A stretch of 64,000 nt of DNA from Cohnella panacarvi Gsoil 349. GTDB taxonomy: Bacteria; Bacillota; Bacilli; Paenibacillales; Paenibacillaceae. Where the stretch lies: positions 3,423,147 to 3,487,146 of the forward strand of contig NZ_KI911563.1 of assembly GCF_000515335.1 (NCBI RefSeq). The letters run 5' to 3'. The stretch's first letter is position 1, and the number at the start of each line of letters is the position of its first letter. The notes under the pieces are model-generated. The model had not been told where the DNA came from. It worked only from the letters and a program-made list of their open reading frames with translations, and ran no database searches. This document shows, piece after piece, positions 53,458-62,739 of this stretch. A program made the position numbers and the translations under genes.

Positions 53458-55347
53458 ATGAATCGTGCATTGCGAATGAAGAACGCATTGGCGGCGTTGC
53501 TCGCCATCGTTCTACTGATCGTCGCCGCTATTCCCGCTAATGCGGCGAATACGGCGAAGCAAGCGGAAGTCCGCGTGAAAGTCGGCAGCAAATCCATGAG
53601 CATTAACGGAGAGAAGATCGCGATTCAATCGCCATTCAACTCCGGCAAAGTCGCCATGGTTCCGCTAAGCGTATTTACGAATACGAAAGGCTTCGGAGCT
53701 TCAGTGAAATTGGTCAACAAAACGATCCGACTTTCCTATTTGAAGCATACGGTTACGATGACGAAGAACAGCAAGGCCGCGACGGTCGACGGCAAGAAGA
53801 CGACGCTTCCCGCGGCGCCGGTCGACAAGTCTGGCGTGACGATGGCGCCTGCCGAAGCGATCGCCAAGGCGCTCGGCTTGAAGGTCGCGACGGACGCGAA
53901 GACGAAGGAAATCGTGCTTACGGGTGCAAGCGCCAAACCTGCCGCGGGCAACAGCATCGATTCGGATGCGGGGAAGAACAAGGTCGGCGACAGCTACTAC
54001 AAGTGGTCCATGAACATGCCGACGAGCCTCGCCCAGGACGATCAGTGGGATAAAGGTTCCAAAATCACTTTCGTCGACGTTAAGGGTGAATTTTATATGG
54101 CCGTATTCGTAGACGAGGCGGTGGAAGAGCTGGACGAAAGCGAGCAGAGAGCGAGACTGATGCAGGACGCGCGAGGAACGGTCGTCGACGTCGGCAAGGT
54201 GACGGTCGGCAAAGCGGAGTTCCAGCGCATCGTGACGAAAGGCGACGGATTTTTCTACGAGTATCGCGGCATTCAAAGCAACGGAAACTTCTACGCCGTT
54301 ACATTCGGCAAGCGGGCGAAGGCGAAAACCGAGCTTGACGCTTACAAGTCGTTGCTGGATAGCTTTCAGACTTCCTTCGACAATACGAATAAGTCGCTGA
54401 AGGACTTATCCATCGTCAAAGACGGCAAAATCGCGTTTACGAACGCGGATTACGGGTTGAAGCTTAACCTGCCGGTCGCATGGGGAGAGGATTATTCCGA
54501 AGAGTATCCGTCGTATAGCGGACCGGACGAGTCGAATTTGTCTATCGAAGTAAACTCGATCCTCGCGGGGGATACGGTAGACGCATGGATCGAACGCGAG
54601 ATGGAACAACTCGAGCTTACGGCCGTGCAGGATTATTGGAAGGAAATCGAGACGTCTTCGGTTACCTGGAACGGGATCCCGGCAGTATTCGTTAAGCTGG
54701 CGGTTACGCAAGATAAGAAGACATGGTATGAAAGCGCAAGATTGTTCGCCATTAAAGGAAATTATAAATACGACATCGCACTGACGTACAAGCAAGCGAA
54801 AAAAGACCAAATAAGCGAAGTGTTATCCGAAATGCTCACGGGGATGACAGTCGACTTCTCCGCAATCGAGAGAAATTTCGGACAAGTGCCGGACGAAGAC
54901 GATACGGTCGATCTATACGCCAGAGTGACGAAAACGAGCAAACAATACGGCTATAGCGTAACGGTTCCGAAGCATTGGATCAATGGCGTCGTCGATATGG
55001 AGAGCGACAGCGTCGAGTTCGAGAACGAAGTCGGCGTGCTACTCATGGTCGAGACGTTCGAAGGCGACAGCCTTGCCGGTTTGCCTGAAGTGTTCGCGGA
55101 AAATCTTAGCGAAAGCGGCATGTTTGAATTAGAGTCGCAGACGAACGTAACTTTTGCCGGAACGGATGCCGTGAAGATGGAGTTTTCGACGACTCCGACG
55201 GCTCCTGGCCCAATGAGCGTAACCACCTACTTATTCGTCAAAAACGGTTATGTTTACATGGTCGAAGGTATTCTAGCCGATGTAGCCGCAACGGCGCTGA
55301 ATAAAAAGCAATATGACGATGCGTTCAATTCGTTTAAGCTTAACTGA
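53458..55347 (+). CDS. Secreted protein with copper-amine-oxidase-type stalk domain and repeated C-terminal domains
   Basis: This 629-residue protein has a signal peptide (about 1-29), a stalk domain of the copper amine oxidase N-terminal type (about 35-155, SMSINGEKIAIQSPF and KEIVLTG) and then three related stretches beginning YKWSMNMPTSLAQ (about 178), YGLKLNLPVAWGE (about 328) and YGYSVTVPKHWING (about 498). These look like repeated PsbP-like domains. Stalk domains are plentiful in Paenibacillaceae and are thought to position proteins on the wall. It may be cotranscribed with the protease before it (52 bases). Function unknown. Confidence 0.8.
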   Translation: MNRALRMKNALAALLAIVLLIVAAIPANAANTAKQAEVRVKVGSKSMSINGEKIAIQSPFNSGKVAMVPLSVFTNTKGFGASVKLVNKTIRLSYLKHTVTMTKNSKAATVDGKKTTLPAAPVDKSGVTMAPAEAIAKALGLKVATDAKTKEIVLTGASAKPAAGNSIDSDAGKNKVGDSYYKWSMNMPTSLAQDDQWDKGSKITFVDVKGEFYMAVFVDEAVEELDESEQRARLMQDARGTVVDVGKVTVGKAEFQRIVTKGDGFFYEYRGIQSNGNFYAVTFGKRAKAKTELDAYKSLLDSFQTSFDNTNKSLKDLSIVKDGKIAFTNADYGLKLNLPVAWGEDYSEEYPSYSGPDESNLSIEVNSILAGDTVDAWIEREMEQLELTAVQDYWKEIETSSVTWNGIPAVFVKLAVTQDKKTWYESARLFAIKGNYKYDIALTYKQAKKDQISEVLSEMLTGMTVDFSAIERNFGQVPDEDDTVDLYARVTKTSKQYGYSVTVPKHWINGVVDMESDSVEFENEVGVLLMVETFEGDSLAGLPEVFAENLSESGMFELESQTNVTFAGTDAVKMEFSTTPTAPGPMSVTTYLFVKNGYVYMVEGILADVAATALNKKQYDDAFNSFKLN

Positions 55348-55503
55348 AGGTATCATTCGATGACTGTCCGTAGCGGGAAGCTTTCCCCGCTTGCGCGGCA
55401 GTCTTCGTGCCTTCAAGAGCTTCCATAGCTCGCGCGGGCGGACTTTGTTATACTATGGGGTAACACACCGTCGCAGCGGAGCGACTTGGAGGGTAAAGAA
55501 ATT

Positions 55504-58020
55504 ATGATAGACAAAGCCGCTTTGCGGCGTGAAGATATTGAATTGTTGGCCCCGGCAGGAGATTGGGAGTGCATGCGTGCCGCGGTAGCGAACGGAGCGA
55601 ACGCGATTTTCTTCGGCGTCGAGAAGTTCAACGCTCGGGCGCGGGCGCACAATTTCCAGACGAACGAGCTGCCGGAAATTATGAGGTTTCTGCACAAGTA
55701 CGGCGTACAGGGATTCCTTACGTTCAACATCCTCGTATTCGAGGACGAGCTGCCGGAAGCGCGCAAGCTGATCGAAGCTTGCATCGACGCCGGCGTTGAC
55801 GCCGTTATCGTGCAGGATCTCGGGCTCGTGAAGATGATCCGCGAAATATCGCCGGACTTCCCGATCCACGGTTCGACGCAGATGACGATCACCTCGCCCG
55901 AAGCGGTCGAGTTCATTAAACCATGGAATCTCGAGCGCGTCGTCTTGGGGCGCGAGAATAACCTAAAGCAAATCCAGCAGATCGGCGAACAAGCGAAACT
56001 GCCGATGGAAGTGTTCGTTCACGGCGCGCTGTGCGTATCTTACTCCGGACAATGCTTAACGTCCGAGATGTGGGGCGGCCGCTCCGCGAACCGGGGCGAA
56101 TGCGCGCAAGCTTGCCGCCTGCCGTACGACTTGATGGTCGACGGCGTTCATCAGCCGATGGGCGATATCGCGTATTTGCTGTCGCCTAAGGACCTGGCCG
56201 CTATCGATATCGTACCGGAGCTGATCGAAGCGGGCGTCACCTCGTTCAAGATCGAAGGACGTCTGAAGAGCCCCGAGTACGTCGCCAACGTCGTTAGCAA
56301 ATATAATCGGGAAATCGACAAGTACTTCGAGGGCGACGAATCCGGACCTTCGAAGGAAGAGGTGCGGGAGTTGCAGCAGAGCTTCTCGCGCGGTTTCACG
56401 CACGGGTTCTTGGAAGGAACGAACAACAAGCAACTGGTCGAAGGGACGTTCCCGAAGAGCAGGGGCGTCTATCTCGGCAAAGTCGAACGTATTCTGCGAG
56501 ACGGCGTCGTATGCCGGGTGGAAGCGCCGCTGAAGCGCGGTGACGGAATCGTGTTCGACGCCGGAGATCCGACGAAGAAGGAAGAGGGCGGCCGTGTCTA
56601 TGACGTGCGCCGCAACGGCTTGAAGTTGGAAAGCGAAGCGCCGGAAGGAGAGTTGATCGAGATCGTGCCCGGACGCAACGATATCGACTTGACTCGGGTG
56701 CACGTAGGCGATCGGATCTGGAAAACAAGCGATCCGGCGCTTGATCGCAGGCTCCGCAGCACGTTCGAAACGGAGAAGCCGCTTCGTACGTTACCGGTCG
56801 CGGTGTCGGTATTCGGACAGGAAGGCGTGCCGCTTCGCACGATTTGGACTGACGTTCGCTTGGGTACGACCGTGGCGATCGAATCGGCCATGCCGCTCGA
56901 ACGGGCGGAGAAACGTCCGCTCGGCTATGAAGTGCTGAGCGAGCAGCTTGGCCGTCTCGGCGGGACGATCTATCACTTGGATCAACTCGAAGTCGGCTTG
57001 AAGGGCGACGTGATCGTTCCGAAGAGCGAGCTGAACCGCATTCGACGCGAGGCTGTCGAGCAACTGGAGTTGCTAAGGGAACAACCGCCGAAGTACGTCA
57101 AGAACCAAGCCGACGAGTACGGGGACGCGCACGAAGAGGCGGAGCCCGTAGCCGTCGGTACGGCCGCGCTTACGGCGCTGTGCCGGACGCTCGAGCAGGT
57201 GGAGGCGGTCGCGGACACGGACGTCTCGCTCATTTACGCGGACTTTGAGTTCATTAAACAATTCCCGGACGCGATCAAGCTGTGCCGCGAGAAGGGCAAG
57301 CGCATCGCGCTCGTCACGCCGCGCATTCATATGCCGGGCGAGAACGGCTACCACCGCAACATCCTGAAGTTGCAGCCGGATGCCGTGCTCGTCCGCAACA
57401 CCGGCGCGCTGTATTTCTATTTGAAAGAACGCATGGAGAAGCCGGATGCCCGTCATCCGATGCTGATCGGGGACTTCTCGCTCAACGTAGCGAACCATAA
57501 GACGGTCGATCTTTTCCGCGAAGCGGGTTGCGAATGGGTAACTCCGTCTTACGACTTGAACATCCAGCAGATGGTCGATATGCTGCGGAAAGCCGATACG
57601 TCCCATCTGGAGATCGTCATCCACCAGCATATGCCGATGTTCCACACGGAGCATTGCGTCTACTGCACGTTCATGAGCGAAGGGACGAACTATACGAACT
57701 GCGGTCGGCCTTGCGAGGAGAAGCGGGCTTCGCTGCAGGACCGCATCGGCATGTCCCATCCCGTCCGCGTCGACGAGGGCTGCCGGAACACGGTCTATAA
57801 TGCGGTCGAGCAATCCGGGGCGGAATACCTGAGCGCGTTCATGGAACTGGGCGTTCGTTCGTATCGCGTGGAGTTTCTAGAGGAGAACGCCGATAAGGTG
57901 CGCGAAGTGCTTTCCCTATATAGGGCGGCGCTCGACGGCCGAATCGGCGGGAGCGAAGTGTGGCGCAAGCTGAAGGCGACGAATCAGCTTGGCGTAACGC
58001 GGGGTCAGCTGGTAAAGTAA
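55504..58020 (+). CDS. U32 family peptidase, RlhA-like (DUF3656)
   Basis: The 838-residue protein has an N-terminal U32 domain (about 5-330; ELLAPAGDWECMRAAV, then FVHGALCVSYSGQC with conserved Cys, and CAQACRLPY), a DUF3656 domain (about 375-500) and a C-terminal U32-like part with Cys-rich HCVYCTFMSEG...CGRPC. In Escherichia coli the related RlhA hydroxylates a cytidine of 23S rRNA; others act in prephenate or ubiquinone chemistry. Peptidase activity is doubtful. The ATG at 55504 follows TTGGAGGGT. Confidence 0.88.
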   Translation: MIDKAALRREDIELLAPAGDWECMRAAVANGANAIFFGVEKFNARARAHNFQTNELPEIMRFLHKYGVQGFLTFNILVFEDELPEARKLIEACIDAGVDAVIVQDLGLVKMIREISPDFPIHGSTQMTITSPEAVEFIKPWNLERVVLGRENNLKQIQQIGEQAKLPMEVFVHGALCVSYSGQCLTSEMWGGRSANRGECAQACRLPYDLMVDGVHQPMGDIAYLLSPKDLAAIDIVPELIEAGVTSFKIEGRLKSPEYVANVVSKYNREIDKYFEGDESGPSKEEVRELQQSFSRGFTHGFLEGTNNKQLVEGTFPKSRGVYLGKVERILRDGVVCRVEAPLKRGDGIVFDAGDPTKKEEGGRVYDVRRNGLKLESEAPEGELIEIVPGRNDIDLTRVHVGDRIWKTSDPALDRRLRSTFETEKPLRTLPVAVSVFGQEGVPLRTIWTDVRLGTTVAIESAMPLERAEKRPLGYEVLSEQLGRLGGTIYHLDQLEVGLKGDVIVPKSELNRIRREAVEQLELLREQPPKYVKNQADEYGDAHEEAEPVAVGTAALTALCRTLEQVEAVADTDVSLIYADFEFIKQFPDAIKLCREKGKRIALVTPRIHMPGENGYHRNILKLQPDAVLVRNTGALYFYLKERMEKPDARHPMLIGDFSLNVANHKTVDLFREAGCEWVTPSYDLNIQQMVDMLRKADTSHLEIVIHQHMPMFHTEHCVYCTFMSEGTNYTNCGRPCEEKRASLQDRIGMSHPVRVDEGCRNTVYNAVEQSGAEYLSAFMELGVRSYRVEFLEENADKVREVLSLYRAALDGRIGGSEVWRKLKATNQLGVTRGQLVK

Positions 58021-58086
58021 TAGAAGGAATGCCTCAAGATGCCGCGATGCATCATGGAGCCTTAGTAGGGGAGATGAGCCGTCGTC

Positions 58087-58968
58087 ATGAAGATTCGCAA
58101 AGCGATTATACCGGCAGCCGGATTAGGTACCCGATTCCTGCCGGCAACGAAAGCGATGCCTAAAGAGATGCTGCCCGTTATCGATAAGCCGGGCATCCAG
58201 TACATCGTCGAGGAAGCCGTCGCTTCCGGAATCGAAGACATCCTCATCGTCACGGGCAAAGGGAAACGCGCGATCGAAGACCACTTCGACAGCTACTACG
58301 AGCTGGAGCAGAACCTGCGTCTCAAAGGCAAGCTGGATTTGCTTTCCGAAGTGCAGAAGGCGTCGGAACTGACGGACATTCACTACATTCGGCAGAAGGA
58401 GGCACGCGGACTCGGTCACGCGATCTGGTGCGCGCGCAAGTTTATCGGCAACGAGCCTTTCGCGGTACTGCTGGGGGACGACATCGTCCAGAACGAAGGC
58501 ATGCCTTGCTTGAAACAGATGATGGACGTGTACGATAAAGTGAAAAGCACGGTCCTAGCCGTTCAGACCGTGCCGGACGATGAAATTTCCCGATACGGGA
58601 TCGTCGATCCGGATCCGAAGGGCGGGGACGGAGACCGGATTATTAAAGTGCGGGGCGTCGTCGAGAAGCCTTCTAAGGAACGGGCGCCGTCTAACACCGC
58701 GATCATAGGCCGATATATCTTAACGCCGGCCATCTTCGATATTCTGGAGAACCAGGACGTAGGCACCGGCGGAGAAATCCAACTGACGGACGCGATATTC
58801 CGCCTCATGCAAGACGAGTGGGTATATGCCTATAACTTCCAAGGCACGCGCTACGACACCGGCGAGAAGCTCGGCTACTTGAAGACGATCATCGACTTCG
58901 CTTTGGAACGACCGGATCTGAAGGACGAAATACGAAGCTATTTGCTTAGCAAGCTCAAGGACTCATAG
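58087..58968 (+). CDS. galU: UTP-glucose-1-phosphate uridylyltransferase
   Basis: This 293-residue enzyme makes UDP-glucose for glycolipids, teichoic acids and capsule. The signature [19 protein letters not shown] is at 10-28 and EKP in [13 protein letters not shown] near 197. Length and sequence fit GalU/GtaB. It has its own terminator; it could supply sugar nucleotides for the glycan that the phosphoramidate cluster modifies, but nothing links them directly. Confidence 0.95.
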   Translation: MKIRKAIIPAAGLGTRFLPATKAMPKEMLPVIDKPGIQYIVEEAVASGIEDILIVTGKGKRAIEDHFDSYYELEQNLRLKGKLDLLSEVQKASELTDIHYIRQKEARGLGHAIWCARKFIGNEPFAVLLGDDIVQNEGMPCLKQMMDVYDKVKSTVLAVQTVPDDEISRYGIVDPDPKGGDGDRIIKVRGVVEKPSKERAPSNTAIIGRYILTPAIFDILENQDVGTGGEIQLTDAIFRLMQDEWVYAYNFQGTRYDTGEKLGYLKTIIDFALERPDLKDEIRSYLLSKLKDS

Positions 58969-58979
58969 GAACGGACTCG

Positions 58980-59007
58980 GCCCGCATGCCAAATGCGGGC
59001 ATTTTTG
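58980..59007 (+). terminator. Terminator after galU
   Basis: Perfect 8-bp stem GCCCGCAT / ATGCGGGC with a 5-base loop, then ATTTTTG. Confidence 0.85.
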
Positions 59008-59069
59008 CCTATATCCTTTCATTACGCTTTCCTCCCGCACCGCTTATGATAGCGGTAGAATACGATCTT

Positions 59070-59501
59070 CAGGGAGATGCGTCGATTATTTCGAGACGAA
59101 TCGGGTTTCCGGATTGCCGGATCAGACTCATTACGACGTCGTTCTCATAGGATCGGAGACCGAAGGCGTTTATCAAAGACGCTTCGAGCTCCGCCCGGTT
59201 CGCGCCGTTCTGTCGGCTCGATAACGTACTTGACGCAAGGGGGCGAGATGAAGCGGATTTCGGCGTCGACCTACGGGGGAAATACCGATCATGCCGCGTT
59301 GACCAGCCTTCCGATATTGCCGAACCCCCAGAAGGCGAGCGTAAGCTCATTGACTTGAACGAGGAGCAAATCGCGAGCTTGCGGCAAGATGTCGAGCTGA
59401 GGCGCGGCATTGCGCTAACCGAGGTTCAAGGTACGAACAAGGTGGACGGGTTTACGGTCTGGCAAGCGCGCCAGTTCAATCAAAGTCTGCTTGCGGGATA
59501 G
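59070..59501 (+). pseudogene. Possible gene remnant between galU and pcrB
   Basis: No intact gene with a ribosome site is present here, yet parts read like protein. One plus frame gives THYDVVLIGSETEGVYQRRF before a stop near 59225; another runs open from about 59130 to a stop at 59501 and ends KVDGFTVWQARQFNQSLLAG with GC-rich third positions. A TTG at 59355 could start a 48-residue product. This looks like a frameshifted small gene, or chance open frames in GC-rich DNA. No family recognised. Confidence 0.3.
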
Positions 59502-59508
59502 TCGCGAA

Positions 59509-59545
59509 AAAACGGATGGCGTTCGCTTGGAACGCCATCCGTTTT
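59509..59545. terminator. Bidirectional hairpin terminator before pcrB
   Basis: A perfect 16-bp stem (AAAACGGATGGCGTTC and its complement) with a 5-base loop ends in TTTT. Confidence 0.85.
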
Positions 59546-59574
59546 CCTGTAAACTAGAGGGTAACATATGTTCT
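59527..59574 (+). promoter_or_regulatory. pcrBA-ligA promoter with LexA-like box
   Basis: TTGGAA (59527-59532) and TAAACT (59550-59555) are 17 bases apart; the -35 lies in the terminator hairpin. GTAACATATGTTCT at 59561-59574, with the symmetric core AACATATGTT, resembles a LexA operator and is placed as at uvrA and uvrB. Confidence 0.5.
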
Positions 59575-59590
59575 TATTTTTGGAGGCATC

Positions 59591-60310
59591 ATGGCGCATT
59601 CTTTTTATACGCATTGGAGACACGTGTTTAAGCTGGATCCGGAGCGGGAGATCGGCGACGACGCGCTGGATCGCGTTTGCCTGTCGGGCACGGACGCGAT
59701 CCTCGTAGGCGGGTCGAGCGGCGTGACGTACGACAATACGGTCGACCTGCTGGCCCGCATCCGCAGATACGAGGTGGCTTGCGCGATGGAGCTGTCCGAC
59801 GCCGCTTGCGGAGTGCCCGGGTTCGACGGGTATTTCATTCCGGGCGTTCTGAACGCCGGAAGCACCGAGTGGCTCATCGGGCGCCATGCCGCGGCGTTGG
59901 CGGACTTCGGCCATCTGCTTCCGTGGGACCATGTCGTCGGGGAAGCGTATTTGGTGCTGAATCCCGACTCGACGGTAGCCCGGGTGACGGGCGCGCATGC
60001 CGCGTTAACGTCTTCGGAGGCGGTCGCTTACGCGCAAGTCGCGGACAGATTGTGGAACGTTCCGGTGCTTTACGTGGAGTACAGCGGCAAGTTCGGCGAC
60101 ATGGAGCTTGTCGGGCGCGTGAAGGGCAGCTTGCGGCAAGCGCATCTGATCTACGGCGGAGGCATCGATTCGCCCGAACGCGCGCGCCTGGCCGCGGGAA
60201 TCGCCCATACCGTCGTCGTCGGCAATGTCATCTACTCGAATCTCGAAGCCGCGCTGGCGACCGTGTCCGCGGTGAACGAAACGATAAAGGAGCGGCATCA
60301 TGTTTTTTGA
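59591..60310 (+). CDS. pcrB: Heptaprenylglyceryl phosphate synthase
   Basis: The 239-residue TIM-barrel enzyme transfers heptaprenyl from its diphosphate to glycerol-1-phosphate, making archaeal-type ether lipids found in Bacilli. Typical segments are [13 protein letters not shown] near 31-43, [10 protein letters not shown] near 82, [10 protein letters not shown] near 160 and [11 protein letters not shown] near 186. It overlaps pcrA by 11 bases, the conserved order pcrB-pcrA-ligA. TGGAGGC ribosome site. Confidence 0.95.
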   Translation: MAHSFYTHWRHVFKLDPEREIGDDALDRVCLSGTDAILVGGSSGVTYDNTVDLLARIRRYEVACAMELSDAACGVPGFDGYFIPGVLNAGSTEWLIGRHAAALADFGHLLPWDHVVGEAYLVLNPDSTVARVTGAHAALTSSEAVAYAQVADRLWNVPVLYVEYSGKFGDMELVGRVKGSLRQAHLIYGGGIDSPERARLAAGIAHTVVVGNVIYSNLEAALATVSAVNETIKERHHVF

Positions 60311-62705
60311 ACGAGAACCATCTAACGAACTGGATATCGAAGCGGCGATCGCCAAGCTTAATCCGAAGCAGCGCGAAGCGGCGGTTACGACGCAAGGGCC
60401 GCTGCTGATCATGGCCGGAGCGGGAAGCGGCAAGACGCGCGTGCTTACGCACCGCATCGCCTACTTGATCTCGAAGCGCATCGCCGCCCCATGGAGCATA
60501 CTAGCCATTACGTTTACGAACAAAGCGGCCCGCGAGATGCAAGAACGGGTGTCCAAGCTCGTCGGCCCGTCCGGCAAAGACATCTGGGTAAGCACATTCC
60601 ACTCGATGTGCGTTCGCATTCTTCGCAAGGACATCGAACGAATCGGATTCAGCTCTAATTTCAGCATTTTAGATTCCACCGATCAATTATCCGTCGTACG
60701 CAACATCATGAAAGACAGCAATATCGACGTGAAGAAAATCGAACCGAAGTCGGTGCAGGCGGCGATCAGCGGCGCGAAGAACGAGCTGATCGCTCCCGAC
60801 AAGTACGAGCAGACGGCGGGCGACTACTTCCAGAAAATCGTCGCTAACGTCTATGCCCAGTACCAGAAGCGGTTGAAGGCGAACAACTCCGTCGATTTCG
60901 ACGACTTGATCATGCTTACGATCCAGCTGTTCAAAGACGTACCGGAAGTGCTCGATTTCTACCAGAATAAATTCCGTTACATCCACGTGGACGAGTATCA
61001 GGACACGAACCGCGCGCAATACATGCTGTGCAAGATGCTCGCGTCCAAGCATCATAACCTGTGCGTCGTCGGGGACAGCGACCAATCGATCTACCGGTGG
61101 CGCGGCGCGGACATTACGAACATCTTGAATTTCGAGAAAGACTATCCGGAATCGACGACGATCCTGCTCGAGCAGAATTACCGTTCGACCTCCAACATTC
61201 TCGATGCGGCGAATTCCGTCATTAATAATAACGTAGGCCGCAGGGCTAAGAATTTGTGGACCGACCAGCAAGGCGGCGACCTCATCACGGTATATCAAGG
61301 CGATTCGGAGCACGAGGAAGGCTACTTCGTTGCCGGCGAAATTCGCAAAAACCGCCAGAGCGGAAGGCGCCACGACGACCATGCGATCCTGTACCGGACG
61401 AACGCGCAGTCGCGGGTGATCGAGGAAATTCTCATCAAGTCGGAAATTCCGTATCAGATCGTAGGCGGCATCAAGTTCTACGACCGCAAAGAGATCAAGG
61501 ACATTCTTGCGTACCTGCGCCTGATCTCCAACCCGGACGACGACATCAGCTTGCTCCGGATCATTAACGAGCCTAAACGCGGACTCGGGGATACGACGAT
61601 GGCCAAAGTCCAGGCGGAGGCGCAGCAGCGCGGAGTCTCGATTTTCCGGTTATTGAACGAAGGGGACGGATTGCTAGGAGACGGATTGTACCATCTCGAT
61701 ATCCAGACCCGCGCCAAGGTCGCGCTCGGCGAGTTCCGCGACATGATGCGCAATTTGACTTCGATGGTCGAGTATTTATCGGTGACGGAGCTAACGGAGA
61801 AAATGCTCGAGCTAACCGATTACCGCGCCGAATTCATTCGGGAAAACTCCCTGGAGTCGAAGTCGCGCCTCGAGAATATCGAGGAGTTTCTGTCCGTAAC
61901 CCAAGAGTTCGAGAAGCGGGGCGAGGATAAGTCGCTCGTGGCGTTCCTGACGGACCTCGCGCTCATCGCCGATATCGATTCGATGAACAACGACGACGAA
62001 GAGGGCGGCGACGCCGTCATCTTGATGACGATGCATAGCGCGAAAGGGCTCGAGTTCCCGGTCGTGTTCATCATCGGGATGGAAGAGGGCGTATTCCCGG
62101 GCAATCGGGCGTTCCTCGACAACGAGGAGATGGAGGAAGAGCGTCGGCTTGCCTACGTCGGCATCACGCGGGCGGAGAAGAAGTTGTATCTGACGTGCGC
62201 GCGCAGCCGGTTGCTTTACGGACGCACGAACAGCAACGCGCCGTCCCGTTTCCTCGAGGAAATCCCGAATCCATTGAAGGAAGTGTCGGGTCCTGCGGGA
62301 GGACGCGCGGGCGGAACCTATGGCGGCTACGCTTCGCGTCTTGGGGGCAGTAGTACCGGCGGAGGCGGATTCGGTTCGCGCGGCAGTTCGTTCGGCGGGA
62401 GCGGAAGCGCGGCATCGTCTAATGCTGCGGGATTCGGCGCCCGTCCTAGCTTCGGAGCTTCTCCTGGCGCCGGGGCCGCGCGGCCGGCCGCGGTGACTTC
62501 GTCAACGCCGGCGGCTGCCAAGCCGTCTGGCGAAGGGCTCGGCGGCGTCGTCGCGGGCGATAAGGTGCAGCACGCGAAGTGGGGCATCGGAACGGTCGTT
62601 GCGGTCAAAGGAACGGGTAACGACTTGGAATTCCAGATCGCGTTCCCGGCGCCTGTCGGCGTTAAGCGGTTGCTGGCCGCGTTCGCGCCGGTTACGAAAG
62701 TATAG
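60300..62705 (+). CDS. pcrA: ATP-dependent DNA helicase PcrA
   Basis: The 801-residue UvrD/Rep family 3'-5' helicase acts in repair and replication restart. Walker [10 protein letters not shown] is near 40-48, VDEYQDTN near 225 and VALGI-type motif [13 protein letters not shown] near 620. Between about 660 and 745 lies a Gly/Ser/Ala-rich linker, then the C-terminal Tudor-like domain ([15 protein letters not shown]) that contacts RNA polymerase. AAAGGAG precedes the start inside pcrB. Confidence 0.96.
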   Translation: MFFEREPSNELDIEAAIAKLNPKQREAAVTTQGPLLIMAGAGSGKTRVLTHRIAYLISKRIAAPWSILAITFTNKAAREMQERVSKLVGPSGKDIWVSTFHSMCVRILRKDIERIGFSSNFSILDSTDQLSVVRNIMKDSNIDVKKIEPKSVQAAISGAKNELIAPDKYEQTAGDYFQKIVANVYAQYQKRLKANNSVDFDDLIMLTIQLFKDVPEVLDFYQNKFRYIHVDEYQDTNRAQYMLCKMLASKHHNLCVVGDSDQSIYRWRGADITNILNFEKDYPESTTILLEQNYRSTSNILDAANSVINNNVGRRAKNLWTDQQGGDLITVYQGDSEHEEGYFVAGEIRKNRQSGRRHDDHAILYRTNAQSRVIEEILIKSEIPYQIVGGIKFYDRKEIKDILAYLRLISNPDDDISLLRIINEPKRGLGDTTMAKVQAEAQQRGVSIFRLLNEGDGLLGDGLYHLDIQTRAKVALGEFRDMMRNLTSMVEYLSVTELTEKMLELTDYRAEFIRENSLESKSRLENIEEFLSVTQEFEKRGEDKSLVAFLTDLALIADIDSMNNDDEEGGDAVILMTMHSAKGLEFPVVFIIGMEEGVFPGNRAFLDNEEMEEERRLAYVGITRAEKKLYLTCARSRLLYGRTNSNAPSRFLEEIPNPLKEVSGPAGGRAGGTYGGYASRLGGSSTGGGGFGSRGSSFGGSGSAASSNAAGFGARPSFGASPGAGAARPAAVTSSTPAAAKPSGEGLGGVVAGDKVQHAKWGIGTVVAVKGTGNDLEFQIAFPAPVGVKRLLAAFAPVTKV

Positions 62706-62739
62706 CGATTATTCAATGTGGAAAAGAGGTTGACGGCGA

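Noticed and set aside
59069-59410. 113-codon minus-strand frame before pcrB
   Set aside because: No ribosome site and low-complexity Ser/Arg-rich start; kept only as part of the uncertain remnant region.
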